The position numbers and the translations under genes are program-made. A stretch of 64,000 nt of DNA, from the NCBI RefSeq assembly GCF_000203935.1, contig NC_008577.1, positions 2,914,001-2,978,000 on the forward strand, in the 5' to 3' direction. How positions within the stretch are numbered: position 1 is the first letter of the stretch; each line of letters starts with the position of its first letter. This DNA is from Shewanella sp. ANA-3. GTDB lineage: Bacteria > Pseudomonadota > Gammaproteobacteria > Enterobacterales > Shewanellaceae. A model generated the notes under the pieces. The model saw only the letters and a program-made list of their open reading frames with translations, was not told the DNA's origin and searched no databases. Shown here piece after piece: positions 9,129-18,750 of the stretch.

Positions 9129-9292
9129 TCTCGTCCCTTGGATCCCGTAAAATGCGCAATCAGATTATAAGGTTAGATAAAAAAAAACCTCAACTTTCAT
9201 GTTTAATATTTGATCTCGCGGCAATTTAGTTTCGGCTGTGCGCCTAAGTTAGGGTAAGATCCGCCCCACTTTGACTCCCATATTCGACTGTT

Positions 9293-9814
9293 ATGCATAT
9301 TGGCCCAGCCGCAGCGACCTATGCTTTTTATCTCCCGAATCCCCCACTCTTGCCTGAAGATTGGCATTGGGAGCAGGATAACGCGATAGCAGAACTCATC
9401 GCCTTAAACGGCAATCACTGGCGTAAGATCTTCACAATTATGGCAAAAATTTGCGCTCCCAGTGAGGATTGGCGCGATTATCGCGACAACTTATTACTCA
9501 AACAGCAGCAAATGCTGCTAATAGGTGCCAATGCCCTCTCACCACATGCCAATATTCATATTGTCTGTGGGCAAGCCGCCGCCATGGCATTAGGGATTGC
9601 AGTCGATAGCCATATCGCTACTGACGCGTTGCAAACAACCAAACAGCAATTAATGCAAGACTCACAGGCTAAACTGCAAGACGTCACGGCAATGATACTG
9701 TCACAGTCTCCACTCTCAAGCTGTGTACTACTCACGCCTTATTTAGACTATCGCCAATACTCAAACGCTTTGATTGCCCTGACGCGTAACCATCTCCAAG
9801 CGAAGCAGCGCTAA
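9293..9814 (+). CDS. Conserved hypothetical protein, 173 aa
   Basis: Cytoplasmic, no signal peptide or membrane segment. The N-terminal part is rich in Trp and Pro (YLPNPPLLPEDWHWEQDN), followed by a helical stretch (HWRKIFTIMAKIC) and a Ala-rich region that includes HIVCGQAAAMALGI. I recognise no enzymatic motif; similar proteins, as I recall, occur as unnamed conserved genes in Shewanella. It ends about 110 bp before a strong bidirectional terminator and faces nadE tail to tail. Function unknown. Confidence 0.65.
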   Translation: MHIGPAAATYAFYLPNPPLLPEDWHWEQDNAIAELIALNGNHWRKIFTIMAKICAPSEDWRDYRDNLLLKQQQMLLIGANALSPHANIHIVCGQAAAMALGIAVDSHIATDALQTTKQQLMQDSQAKLQDVTAMILSQSPLSSCVLLTPYLDYRQYSNALIALTRNHLQAKQR

Positions 9815-9923
9815 AGGAATGAGGTGAGTTCAATGCAACTCAGCTCAATATGGCTAAGCACAATGTGATTAAGCTCAATTCGAATCGAGACACTTGGCGA
9901 GATAGCATTAAGCATTCACACAT

Positions 9924-9951
9924 GAAAAAGCACCCACTAGGGTGCTTTTTC
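9924..9951. terminator. Bidirectional terminator between hypothetical gene and nadE
   Basis: GAAAAAGCACCC pairs perfectly with GGGTGCTTTTTC around a four-base loop, with A/T runs built into both stem ends, so it can end transcripts from both sides. Confidence 0.85.
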
Positions 9952-9980
9952 GTTATGTCTCAGACGGTAACCGTCTTAAA

Positions 9981-10811
9981 TTAATCGTAAATAGTGGGGA
10001 TAGGTTGACGCTTATGCTGCGTGGCCTTGTAGATATTGATAAGCTTTTCTTCAACATCCTTGCCGACTTCTTTCCCTTCAAGGAAATCATCGATTTGCTC
10101 GTAGGTCAGCCCTAGCGCGACTTCATCTTCCAGTAGTGGTTGATTGTCTTCCAAATCCGCCGTTGGCGCTTTATAGACTAAGGACTCTGGCGCGCCCAAA
10201 TATGCTGCCACCTGGCGTACTTGGCGTTTGTTAAGTCCAAATAAAGGCGCAAGATCGCAGGCGCCATCGCCCCATTTGGTATAAAAACCGGTGATATTCT
10301 CGGCGCTATGATCGGTTCCCACTACAAGCCCGCCCACTAAACCGGCTAACTCATACTGGGCAATCATGCGCATGCGCGCTTTCACGTTACCTTTAATAAA
10401 ATCAACTTTAGCCGCATCCGGTGAATGCAATCCCGCTTCGACAAAGGCCGTTAAAGTCGCCTGATGCACACCATCGACCCCTTGATGCACATTGATGGTG
10501 ACTAATTTGGTCGGCTGAATAAATTGGCAAGCTTGCTGAGCTTCGTGCTCATCTTTTTGAATTTGATAGGGTAAGCGCACCGCAATAAACTGATAACCGC
10601 CGTCAGTATGCTCGCTATTGAGGCTATCAACGGCCAACTGACATAAACGTCCCGCCGTGGAAGAATCCACACCACCGCTGATCCCAAGGACCAAGGCTTT
10701 GCTGCGGGCAGCTTGCAGTTTAGATTTAATAAACGCCACACGGCGCTGCACTTCGAACTCAGGATCGATGGTCTTGAGTACCTTCATTTCTGTTAAGATC
10801 TGCGCTTTCAC
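9981..10811 (-). CDS. nadE: NH3-dependent NAD+ synthetase
   Basis: Last step of NAD biosynthesis: nicotinic acid adenine dinucleotide plus ATP and ammonia gives NAD. The ATP pyrophosphatase P-loop motif SGGVDS is at residues 45-50, and [23 protein letters not shown] forms the typical deamido-NAD region; a C-terminal [11 protein letters not shown] segment also matches the family. Start choice: GTG at 10811 has an AAGGTGG ribosome site 7-10 bases upstream; longer frames to 10871 or the ATG at 10787 lack this. Length 276 aa agrees with the Escherichia coli enzyme (275). No glutaminase domain, so it uses free ammonia. It stands alone between two terminators. Confidence 0.95.
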   Translation of the reverse strand: MKAQILTEMKVLKTIDPEFEVQRRVAFIKSKLQAARSKALVLGISGGVDSSTAGRLCQLAVDSLNSEHTDGGYQFIAVRLPYQIQKDEHEAQQACQFIQPTKLVTINVHQGVDGVHQATLTAFVEAGLHSPDAAKVDFIKGNVKARMRMIAQYELAGLVGGLVVGTDHSAENITGFYTKWGDGACDLAPLFGLNKRQVRQVAAYLGAPESLVYKAPTADLEDNQPLLEDEVALGLTYEQIDDFLEGKEVGKDVEEKLINIYKATQHKRQPIPTIYD

Positions 10812-10959
10812 CGAAAATTCCACCTTAATATTCGCTGTTATTGGGAGCAGTGATTGGGCTAACGTTATCATTTATTCGGGTCTGCCTGTAGCAAAAATTA
10901 CCATCCACAGGGTTAATTGTTGAGAAAACGTCATTGGCTCAAGTTTTCGTCTGTTCCAA

Positions 10960-11000
10960 AAAACAACAAGGGCAATAACGGTTTGCCGCTATTGCCCTTA
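10960..11000 (-). terminator. Terminator of gsk
   Basis: AAGGGCAATA/TATTGCCCTT ten-base stem with a 12-base loop, then GTTGTTTTTTGG on the minus strand. Confidence 0.85.
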
Positions 11001-11021
11001 TTTACTCAAGCCAGTACTGAC

Positions 11022-12326
11022 TTATCTTTCCCAGTAGGATTCTTCTAAGCTGTCTTCGCGCTCAGGTAAACCGCGGGAGAGACGCGGACTATGCTGCGCC
11101 AACACCTCGTAAGCCACGCGGTTAGCGTACTTACAAATTTGCGAGAATGACGAATAACACAGACCATCACGCTTGTGCTTGCTTGAGCCTGGCACATTGG
11201 TCTTGTGGAAGGTATTGGCCGCCAAATCGTGCAATAACGCCGATAACGCACCATCACCGGCGCCGTTAGTGTTGCCGATTTTCTCGGGGCCGCCCATGTA
11301 AGGCGAAATATGGGCAAACACTTTAATCGGGTTTTCGCAGTCACGTTTCAGCTTAGGACGCGAGAACTCATAACGGTTAAACTCGGGGATAGCACCGGGC
11401 AGCAGTGTATGGCTGGTCTCACGCTTTTCGGCATCATCGGTATAACCTGCGGTGTAAAGCCCGATGGGGCCTGCGGTGGTTAACACCATATCACACCACT
11501 CGAGGGCTTTTTCGCTGGCAAGCAGCGGATCGCGAAATCCGGTTAAGGCCTCACCTTCATCTTCGTTCATCGCCAAAATGGTCACATGCTCTTGGATAAA
11601 GTTTTGCCACCAAACGGGATCTTCATCGATTAAGAAGCGTGTGCCTAAGGTCAATACCACGGGGACTTCGGCGGCTTTGGCGTATTCAATCGCGCACATG
11701 GCCGCATCGGTGATCCTGTCACCGCCACTGGCACGCATTAAATAGGCGGTTAATACCAAGGCAGAGCTGCCCTGCACTACATCTTTATCAATGTATTCTG
11801 GAGTTAACTTGTCCATCGCCCCTTTACTGATCGCAAAGGTACGCTCACCGCAATCGGAAATCAGCGTAAAACAACGGCCAATAGGACCATCGACGGGTTG
11901 CAGGAAGTTAAGGTCAACCTTAGAGGAAGTGTTACAAAGATAACGGTAGGCGTAACTACCAACTTCGATATTTTGGCTCATCACCCCAAACAACACTGAG
12001 CGGTCATCGGCCAAAATAGAATAATTGTGCACTGTGTTACCAATAGTACCGCCCGCGAACTCATCGCTGATCAAACCTTGTTGTTTCAGCTCGGTATACA
12101 GGGCATGCGCTTGCTCGTCATTGATCAGGGTCGAATTGCCCTTAGGTAAACCATAACGGCTGAGCAACTCATCCTCTACCTTGGCTTCGATATCCACTAG
12201 GGTTTGATCGATACCGCTGACATAAGTCGCAAAGGGTTGAGGTTGCTGGGTTAATTGCTCAAGCAATGGGTCACGGGTTTTGACCGGAAAATAATGTTTC
12301 GATTTGCGCTGACCGGGAAACTTCAT
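11022..12326 (-). CDS. gsk: Inosine/guanosine kinase
   Basis: Purine salvage kinase phosphorylating guanosine and inosine to GMP and IMP with ATP. It belongs to the PfkB/ribokinase sugar-kinase family: N-terminal substrate region with FAGGTIGNTVHNY (Gly-Gly motif) and the C-terminal signature NTNGAGDGALSALLHD carrying the catalytic Asp of GAGD. Length 434 aa equals that of the Escherichia coli enzyme, and no truncation is visible. The ATG is followed by KFPGQRKSKHYFPV, also the usual start for the family. It has a terminator just downstream; an independent promoter is expected in the 189 bp separating it from hemH. Confidence 0.95.
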   Translation of the reverse strand: MKFPGQRKSKHYFPVKTRDPLLEQLTQQPQPFATYVSGIDQTLVDIEAKVEDELLSRYGLPKGNSTLINDEQAHALYTELKQQGLISDEFAGGTIGNTVHNYSILADDRSVLFGVMSQNIEVGSYAYRYLCNTSSKVDLNFLQPVDGPIGRCFTLISDCGERTFAISKGAMDKLTPEYIDKDVVQGSSALVLTAYLMRASGGDRITDAAMCAIEYAKAAEVPVVLTLGTRFLIDEDPVWWQNFIQEHVTILAMNEDEGEALTGFRDPLLASEKALEWCDMVLTTAGPIGLYTAGYTDDAEKRETSHTLLPGAIPEFNRYEFSRPKLKRDCENPIKVFAHISPYMGGPEKIGNTNGAGDGALSALLHDLAANTFHKTNVPGSSKHKRDGLCYSSFSQICKYANRVAYEVLAQHSPRLSRGLPEREDSLEESYWER

Positions 12327-12515
12327 AGTGGCTCTCTTTTCCTGGCATCCATGCTAATGGGCATTACAACGAGCGTTGCTCATCGTGTCCTAAAAATAAT
12401 GAGTCTAGGCTAGAGAGATAAAAAATCCACTCCCGAGCCATAAAGGGCGCAGATTCTACCATAAAATCAGCATGAAACTAGGCCGTGTTTCGGTTTCAAC
12501 CGGAGAAATTTACCG

Positions 12516-13520
12516 TCACTCCGCGCGTATCCATGGTTGAGCTTGTTCTTGCACCAGTTGCCTGAGCAGCTCGATATGGAGCTCATCATCATTTAAACAG
12601 GGAATAAAGTGATAGGCCTCGCCGCCCGCATGCAAGAAAGTCTCTTTACCGCCAATGGAAATTTCTTCTAAGGTTTCAAGGCAATCGGTGGCAAAGGCAG
12701 GGCAAATGACGTCAACACTTTTTACGCCTTGGCGGGGTAAATCGGCCAGCAGCTCATCGGCATAGGGGGTTAACCACTCTTCTTTGCCAAAGCGGGATTG
12801 GAAACACACCTGCCATTGTCCGTCAGTTAATTCCAGCGCCTGCGCCAGTAACTTGGCCGTCGCGCGGCACTGCTCAGGATAGGGATCACCTTCGGTGGCA
12901 TACCGCAGCGGAATACCGTGGAAGGAAAGAATCAACTTGTCGGCCTGCCCGTGGGTTTTCCAATGGCGTTTCACAGAATGCGCTAAAGCCGCGATATAGG
13001 CTTCATGGTCAAAATACTGTTTGCTAAAACGCAGCTCAGGAATATCACGCACTTGAGTAAAATACTGCGCCACCGCATCGAACACACTGGCGACGGTTGA
13101 GCAGGAATATTGCGGATACAGCGGCAGCACCACGATACGTTCGGCGCCTTGGGCCTTGAGTTTGGCAAAGCCGCTCTCAATCGAAGGATTGCCATAGCTC
13201 ATGCCGAGTTCCACCGGAATGGTTTGATTAAAGGTCGCGCTCAGATCCGTGGCTAACTTTTGCGCCTGCTGCTCACTTATCACCATCAGCGGCGAGCCCT
13301 GCTCCGTCCACACGCTCTGATAAAGTTTAGCCACCTTGGCGGGTCGGGTGTTAAGGATTATCCCTTGCAAAATCGGCTGCCACAGCCAAGGGGACAAATC
13401 GACGACCCGAGGATCACTTAAAAACTGTTTGAGGAATCGCTTAACCGCTTTGGGAGTGGGTTCATCGGGCGTGCCGAGATTGACCAATAACACGCCAAAC
13501 GCAGGAGAGGGAGAAGTCAA
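12516..13520 (-). CDS. hemH: Ferrochelatase
   Basis: Terminal enzyme of heme biosynthesis, inserting ferrous iron into protoporphyrin IX at the cytoplasmic membrane face. The N-terminus has the family start FGVLLVNLGTPDEPT, the metal-chelation His is in SFHGIP (H201) and a catalytic acidic segment is DCLETLEEI. A long upstream extension to 13589 contains no family residues; the TTG at 13520 has an AAAGGTAA ribosome site six bases upstream and gives 334 aa, close to the family length, so I chose it. It lies head to tail behind adk, whose terminator separates the two, so it probably has its own promoter, perhaps weak. The rare TTG start may keep expression low. Confidence 0.94.
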   Translation of the reverse strand: MTSPSPAFGVLLVNLGTPDEPTPKAVKRFLKQFLSDPRVVDLSPWLWQPILQGIILNTRPAKVAKLYQSVWTEQGSPLMVISEQQAQKLATDLSATFNQTIPVELGMSYGNPSIESGFAKLKAQGAERIVVLPLYPQYSCSTVASVFDAVAQYFTQVRDIPELRFSKQYFDHEAYIAALAHSVKRHWKTHGQADKLILSFHGIPLRYATEGDPYPEQCRATAKLLAQALELTDGQWQVCFQSRFGKEEWLTPYADELLADLPRQGVKSVDVICPAFATDCLETLEEISIGGKETFLHAGGEAYHFIPCLNDDELHIELLRQLVQEQAQPWIRAE

Positions 13521-13573
13521 TGTGTTACCTTTTATCAGCCAAATACCTCGGCAGGCTAACATTCGGTCGCCAA

Positions 13574-13603
13574 TAAAAAAAGCCTGCAATAGCAGGCTTT
13601 TTC
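13574..13603 (-). terminator. Terminator of adk
   Basis: AAAAAGCCTGC pairs with GCAGGCTTTTT around a four-base loop and is followed by T on the minus strand. It also separates hemH from adk. Confidence 0.85.
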
Positions 13604-13641
13604 CTAATATGAGAACTTGTTCTCGAATTTAGCAATGATGC

Positions 13642-14427
<786 letters not shown>

Positions 14428-15291
14428 TTAATAGAGCAAGGTATAGAGCTTACGGCGGTACTGATTCGCCAGACTATTGCCTTGCCCAAGCGCCGTTAAA
14501 ATCTCCATAAAGACTTGTTTTACTTTGCCATTTTCAGCGGTTAAATCCTTAGATAACACACTGTATAAATGTGCAAGCGCTTCTTCGTCTCGGTGGGCCG
14601 AATGCAAGGCCTTACAAAGTTCGAGTAATAACACTAAATCCTGCGGATTATGCTCGAACTTCTGCTGCAAATCACGAATTTCTGGCGTGTCCGCCGCATC
14701 CAAAGCAAGGGTTAATTTCGCCTTTAAGCTCTGGTAATAACCATCTTGGTCGGCAAGGCCAATCTGCTCGAGTAGCAGCTGCGCTTGGGCGAGTTCACCC
14801 TGCATCAAGTACACATCGGCAAGCACTAAACTCACCTCGGCCGCCTGATGTGAGGCGCTATGGGCGTCTTTCAGTAACACGGCCGCCGTGGATAAATCCT
14901 CCGCCGACACTTGGCTTAAGGCTAACAGGGCTTTGGCTTGCTCAAGCTGTAATTGCCATAGGGGTGGCAAGTGTTTCTCCAGCATAGCGCTCACCTGCGC
15001 CGCCTCTTGCATACCCGCAAAGCCATCGATTGGCTGGCCCTTATCGAGCACTAAGGTGGTCGGCAGTGCTTGAATGCGGAAATAGTTAGCGATTTCCAGC
15101 TCGGTTTCGCAGTTCACTTTCGCCAGCACAAAACGGCCAGCATGTTGCGCGGCAAGTTGCTCGAGTGTTTGCACCATGGCAACACTCTGCGGCTGTGGCT
15201 GGGCCCAAAACACCATCACCACCAGTTGCTGCATCGAAGCATCAACCACTTGCTGAATATTGTCTTTCGTTAGATCGAGGATATTGTCCAT
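14428..15291 (-). CDS. cnoX: CnoX/YbbN-type thioredoxin-fold co-chaperone
   Basis: An N-terminal thioredoxin domain (about 1-110, MDNILDLTKDNIQQVV then VMVFWAQPQPQS) is followed by a C-terminal region of TPR-like helices (about 115-287, rich in Leu/Ala). The usual CxxC is replaced by QPQP, so it has no active disulfide, unlike thioredoxins and more like the YbbN family, which acts as a holdase (chlorine-responsive in Escherichia coli) and hands substrates to GroEL and DnaK. Length 287 aa is normal. The ATG at 15291 has an AAGGAA ribosome site; a longer frame to 15378 is not supported. It sits next to htpG, another chaperone, which fits a stress-protein role. Confidence 0.88.
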   Translation of the reverse strand: MDNILDLTKDNIQQVVDASMQQLVVMVFWAQPQPQSVAMVQTLEQLAAQHAGRFVLAKVNCETELEIANYFRIQALPTTLVLDKGQPIDGFAGMQEAAQVSAMLEKHLPPLWQLQLEQAKALLALSQVSAEDLSTAAVLLKDAHSASHQAAEVSLVLADVYLMQGELAQAQLLLEQIGLADQDGYYQSLKAKLTLALDAADTPEIRDLQQKFEHNPQDLVLLLELCKALHSAHRDEEALAHLYSVLSKDLTAENGKVKQVFMEILTALGQGNSLANQYRRKLYTLLY

Positions 15292-15369
15292 GGTTTTCCT
15301 TACTCCCAAACTGGCACCTCTACAGAGAAATGCCCTAGGATAATGCTCTTTGCGGTGCCTAAAACGGAA

Positions 15370-15403
15370 TCGGGGCACTTGTGTCTCGACTCAAGTGCCC
15401 CGA
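15370..15403 (-). terminator. Hairpin after htpG
   Basis: TCGGGGCACTTG pairs with CAAGTGCCCCGA in a 12-base stem with a ten-base loop. The T run on the minus strand is poor (GTTTTA), so it is a moderate terminator or attenuator before cnoX. Confidence 0.6.
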
Positions 15404-15408
15404 ATGTC

Positions 15409-17322
15409 TTACTTCAGGTTCGCCAATAACATTTGGTTCATCAGCTTAATAAAGGCCGATGGATCCGCTAGGCTGCCCTTCTCCGACAATTGCGCCTGTT
15501 GCAATAACAGATTCGACCAATCGGCAAAGGCGGCTTCATCTTGAAGATCGTTTAAGCGCGATACTAATGGGTGCGCAGGGTTTACCTCAAACGTCGGCTT
15601 GACCTCTGGCACTGGCTGACCCGCAGCCTGCATCAGTTTGATCATCTGGCTCGACATCTCACCTTCCCCCGTCACCACACAGGCTGGGGTATCGGTTAAG
15701 CGTGAGGTCACTTTCACATCGGCCACGCTAGCGCCTAATGCCGCTTTAATGCGTTCAATCAATGGCGCAGACTCTTCGGCGAGTTTCTCTTGCGCTTCCT
15801 TCTCGGCCGCATCTTCCAGCTCACCTAACTCCAGCTCGCCACGGGTGACTGAGTGCAATTGTTTTTCTTTGTACTCAGTTAAGTGGTTGATTAACCACTC
15901 GTCGATACGTTCTGACATCAGCAACACTTCGATGCCTTTCTTACGCAGCAGTTCTAAGTGTGGGCTGTTGGCCGCGGCTTCGTGGCTGTCGGCCACGATA
16001 TAGTAAATCTTGTTTTGGCCTTCCTTCATGCGGCTTAAGTAGTCATCGAGTGAAACAGTCGGTGCCGCGCTGCCCGTATGGGTAGACGCAAAACGCAATA
16101 AGCCTGCGATACGCTCACGGTTTGCAAAGTCTTCCGCTGGACCTTCCTTCAACACTTGACCAAATTCGGCCCAGAATTGTTGGTATTTTTCCGCATCGTC
16201 TTTTGCCAGTTTTTCCAACATGCCCAGCACGCGCTTAGTGATACCGGTGCGCATCGCTTTGGTGATGTGGTTGTCCTGTAAAATCTCGCGAGACACGTTC
16301 AGCGGCAGATCGTTTGAGTCAATCAAACCCTGCACAAAGCGCAGGTAAGATGGCATAAACTGCTCGGCGTCATCCATGATAAACACGCGCTGAACAAAGA
16401 GTTTTAGACCATGCTTACGGTCGCGGTTCCACAGATCCCATGGTGCTTTTGAAGGGATATACAACAGGTTAGTGTATTCCTGTTTACCTTCTACGCGGTT
16501 ATGGCTCCACAGCAGTGCGTCTGTGTAGTCGTGGGAAATGTGCTTATAAAATTCTTGGTACTCTTCGTCACTGATCTCAGACTTATTGCGCATCCACAGC
16601 GCAGTCGCCTTGTTCATGACTTTCCAGTAACCTTCGGTTGCGGGGATTTTTTCACCGTCTGGGCCATCGCGCTCAGGGGTGCCTTCCTGCCACATTTCAA
16701 CTGGTACAGAGATATGGTCTGAGTATTTAGTGATGATGGAGCGTAGGCGCCACTCATCGGCAAACTCTTTCTCTTCATCACGCAGGTGCAGAGTGATCTC
16801 GGTACCACGGCTCGCCTTAGTGATGGTATCGACTGTGAAACTGCCCTCACCTTCCGATTCCCACAATACGGCTTCATTAGCCTTATGGCCTGCCGCACGG
16901 GTGCGTACAGTGACTTTTTTCGCCACGATAAAGGCCGAATAAAAGCCCACACCGAATTGACCGATCAGCTGCGAATCCTTTGAGGCTTCGCCAGAGAGGT
17001 TTTTAAAGAATTCAGCGGTGCCCGATTTGGCGATCGTGCCTAAATGCTCAATCACACCATCGCGGGTCATACCTACGCCGTTGTCTTCGATGGTTACAGT
17101 GCCTTTTTCTTTGTCTGCGCTAATGCGCACACGTAGCTCACCGTCACCTTCGTATAGCGCGTCGTTGGTCAACGCAAGGTAACGCAGCTTATCGGCCGCA
17201 TCCGCAGCATTGGAGACCAGTTCACGCAAGAAAATTTCTTTGTTGGAATACAAAGAATGGATCATCAAATGCAACAGCTGTTTGACTTCAGTTTGAAAAC
17301 CATGAGTTTCTTGTTGTGACAT
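15409..17322 (-). CDS. htpG: HtpG (bacterial Hsp90) chaperone
   Basis: Cytoplasmic ATP-dependent chaperone that remodels client proteins together with DnaK. The GHKL ATPase domain is at the N-terminus ([12 protein letters not shown] with the catalytic Glu/Asn and Asp region; [17 protein letters not shown]); the middle domain carries SREILQ (catalytic Arg loop) and the C-terminal dimerisation domain ends at LANLK. Length 637 aa is slightly longer than Escherichia coli HtpG (624). A good sigma-32 heat-shock promoter lies at 17379-17406, consistent with heat-shock control. Downstream is cnoX, another stress chaperone. Confidence 0.97.
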   Translation of the reverse strand: MSQQETHGFQTEVKQLLHLMIHSLYSNKEIFLRELVSNAADAADKLRYLALTNDALYEGDGELRVRISADKEKGTVTIEDNGVGMTRDGVIEHLGTIAKSGTAEFFKNLSGEASKDSQLIGQFGVGFYSAFIVAKKVTVRTRAAGHKANEAVLWESEGEGSFTVDTITKASRGTEITLHLRDEEKEFADEWRLRSIITKYSDHISVPVEMWQEGTPERDGPDGEKIPATEGYWKVMNKATALWMRNKSEISDEEYQEFYKHISHDYTDALLWSHNRVEGKQEYTNLLYIPSKAPWDLWNRDRKHGLKLFVQRVFIMDDAEQFMPSYLRFVQGLIDSNDLPLNVSREILQDNHITKAMRTGITKRVLGMLEKLAKDDAEKYQQFWAEFGQVLKEGPAEDFANRERIAGLLRFASTHTGSAAPTVSLDDYLSRMKEGQNKIYYIVADSHEAAANSPHLELLRKKGIEVLLMSERIDEWLINHLTEYKEKQLHSVTRGELELGELEDAAEKEAQEKLAEESAPLIERIKAALGASVADVKVTSRLTDTPACVVTGEGEMSSQMIKLMQAAGQPVPEVKPTFEVNPAHPLVSRLNDLQDEAAFADWSNLLLQQAQLSEKGSLADPSAFIKLMNQMLLANLK

Positions 17323-17378
17323 GAAATTTTCCTTATTTGTTACGCAATTTGGTTAAAGCAAACGCTTAGTGATTAATA

Positions 17379-17406
17379 AAATGGGGCTGTAAATCCACTT
17401 TTCAAG
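17379..17406 (-). promoter_or_regulatory. Sigma-32 heat-shock promoter of htpG
   Basis: On the minus strand the sequence reads CTTGAAA (-35), 13 bases, CCCCATTT (-10). This is a near-perfect match to the RpoH consensus CTTGAAA-N13/15-CCCCATNT and lies 57 bp upstream of the htpG start. Confidence 0.85.
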
Positions 17407-17587
17407 GGGGGAGATAAAATCACAGATCAAATGGCGAAAAATAAGGCAATCTTGGGCGAAAATACGGCCAATGGCCCAGATATTTGGGGAGTCGTCAGCC
17501 GTAAATGAGGGATGCTAACGCGGTGAACAAGAACACTAAGACCATCTGCTCAATACTCTTTAATCACATCATCCTGCGCCCATAAAA

Positions 17588-17620
17588 TAAAAACCCGCGA
17601 GCACTGGGCTGGCGGGTTTT
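17588..17620 (-). terminator. Terminator after recR
   Basis: AAAACCCGC pairs with GCGGGTTTT across a 13-base loop, followed by TATTTTATGG on the minus strand. It ends the dnaX-ybaB-recR transcript. Confidence 0.85.
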
Positions 17621-17639
17621 ATCTTGAGTCCATCACTCG

Positions 17640-18239
17640 CTACAGCGGGATACGCCCATTGAAGGACAGCGCTAAGGTGGTGCTGTCGACATATTCCAGC
17701 TCGCCCCCCACGGGAACGCCGTGGGCGATACGGCTGATCACCACTTTGTGGCGCCTTGCCATATCGGCAATAAAGTGGGCGGTGGCCTCACCTTCTACCG
17801 TGGGATTGGTCGCGAGGATAAGCTCAGCCACATCGCCCGAGGCTAAGTGACGCTCTAATAGCGCCAAGCCTAACTCCTCAGGTCCCACCCCATCGAGTGG
17901 TGATAAATGGCCCAGCAATACAAAGTAGCGACCGGTAAAATGTCCACCCGCTTCAATGGCTAACACATCGGCCGGCGTTTCGACCACACAAATCGTCGAC
18001 GAAGACCCGCGTTTATGGCTAGAACAAATCGGACAGAGGCTTTCTTCAGTGTAGGTTCGGCAAGACTGACAATGACCGATATCGCTCATGGCACTCGACA
18101 GCGCCGAGGCTAATTTAAGCCCAGCTTTTCTATCGCGCTCAAGCAATTGAAACGCCATACGTTGAGCCGATTTCGGCCCAACCCCTGGCAAACAGCGCAG
18201 GGACTGAATTAACTCGTCAAGCAGGGGACTAAATTTCAT
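17640..18239 (-). CDS. recR: Recombination mediator RecR
   Basis: Works with RecF and RecO to load RecA onto gapped single-stranded DNA. N-terminal helix-hairpin-helix DNA-binding region ([13 protein letters not shown]), a four-Cys zinc finger (C57, C60, C69, C72) and a Toprim domain (about 80-175, [14 protein letters not shown] and [13 protein letters not shown]). Length 199 aa is close to the family norm (201 in Escherichia coli). It follows ybaB by 12 bases, the classical dnaX-ybaB-recR arrangement, and ends before a good terminator. Confidence 0.96.
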   Translation of the reverse strand: MKFSPLLDELIQSLRCLPGVGPKSAQRMAFQLLERDRKAGLKLASALSSAMSDIGHCQSCRTYTEESLCPICSSHKRGSSSTICVVETPADVLAIEAGGHFTGRYFVLLGHLSPLDGVGPEELGLALLERHLASGDVAELILATNPTVEGEATAHFIADMARRHKVVISRIAHGVPVGGELEYVDSTTLALSFNGRIPL

Positions 18240-18251
18240 CGTCTATCTCAA

Positions 18252-18581
18252 TTAAAATGGCATTTTCATGCCTGGTGGTAATTGCATACCGCCGGTCACT
18301 TCGGCCATTTTGGCTTTTTGGTTTTCTTCGATACGACGCGCGGCATCGTTACACGCTGCGGCAATCAAATCTTCTAACATCTCTTTATCGTCTTCCATCA
18401 AGCTTGGATCGATTTCGACTTTACCAACTGTGTGTGAGCCAGTCATGGTCACTTTAACCAAGCCAGCACCTGATTCACCGACCATTTCCATGCGGGCAAT
18501 TTCTTCCTGCATTTTTGCCATTCTTTCTTGCATCATCTGGGCTTGTTTCATCAGATTGCCCATACCGCCTTTTCCAAACAT
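18252..18581 (-). CDS. ybaB: YbaB/EbfC nucleoid-associated protein
   Basis: Small DNA-binding protein, 109 aa, forming dimers that bind DNA non-specifically; its role in the cell is poorly defined but it is almost always placed between dnaX and rec[19 protein letters not shown] at the start is a Met-rich amphipathic helix typical of the family, and the C-terminus is [13 protein letters not shown]. The start at 18581 is preceded by AGAAGAG at 8 bases; an ATG two codons earlier at 18587 is too close to that ribosome site. recR starts 12 bases downstream. Confidence 0.95.
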   Translation of the reverse strand: MFGKGGMGNLMKQAQMMQERMAKMQEEIARMEMVGESGAGLVKVTMTGSHTVGKVEIDPSLMEDDKEMLEDLIAAACNDAARRIEENQKAKMAEVTGGMQLPPGMKMPF

Positions 18582-18750
18582 AGTCATTTCTCTTCTATTA
18601 GGGTTAGTCGCAAGCTTTTAAGCTGGCTAATCTTACTGAAATAAATGGGATTGGCAATCAATGCCGATATCCCATCACTAAACTTATGATCTTGATAGTG
18701 AGTTTTTAACAAACTCTGCCACTCCACGCAGCATATGCACAGAGGAAATA

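Larger units (their letters stand above)
17323..17639. other. 317-bp gap: htpG promoter region and recR terminator
   Basis: Contains the heat-shock promoter (17379-17406) and, at its right end, the terminator of recR. The middle part (about 17410-17585) shows no gene or further motif. Confidence 0.55.

Noticed and set aside
14571..14987. 138-codon plus-strand frame opposite cnoX
   Set aside because: Antisense to a strongly supported gene; composition follows the codon bias of cnoX.
14428..15291. Missing CxxC in the thioredoxin domain of the CnoX-like protein as a loss of function
   Set aside because: Members of the YbbN/CnoX family naturally lack the catalytic pair.
15638..16003. 121-codon plus-strand frame opposite htpG
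   Set aside because: Antisense to htpG; Ser-rich translation is a typical shadow of acidic helices on the other strand.
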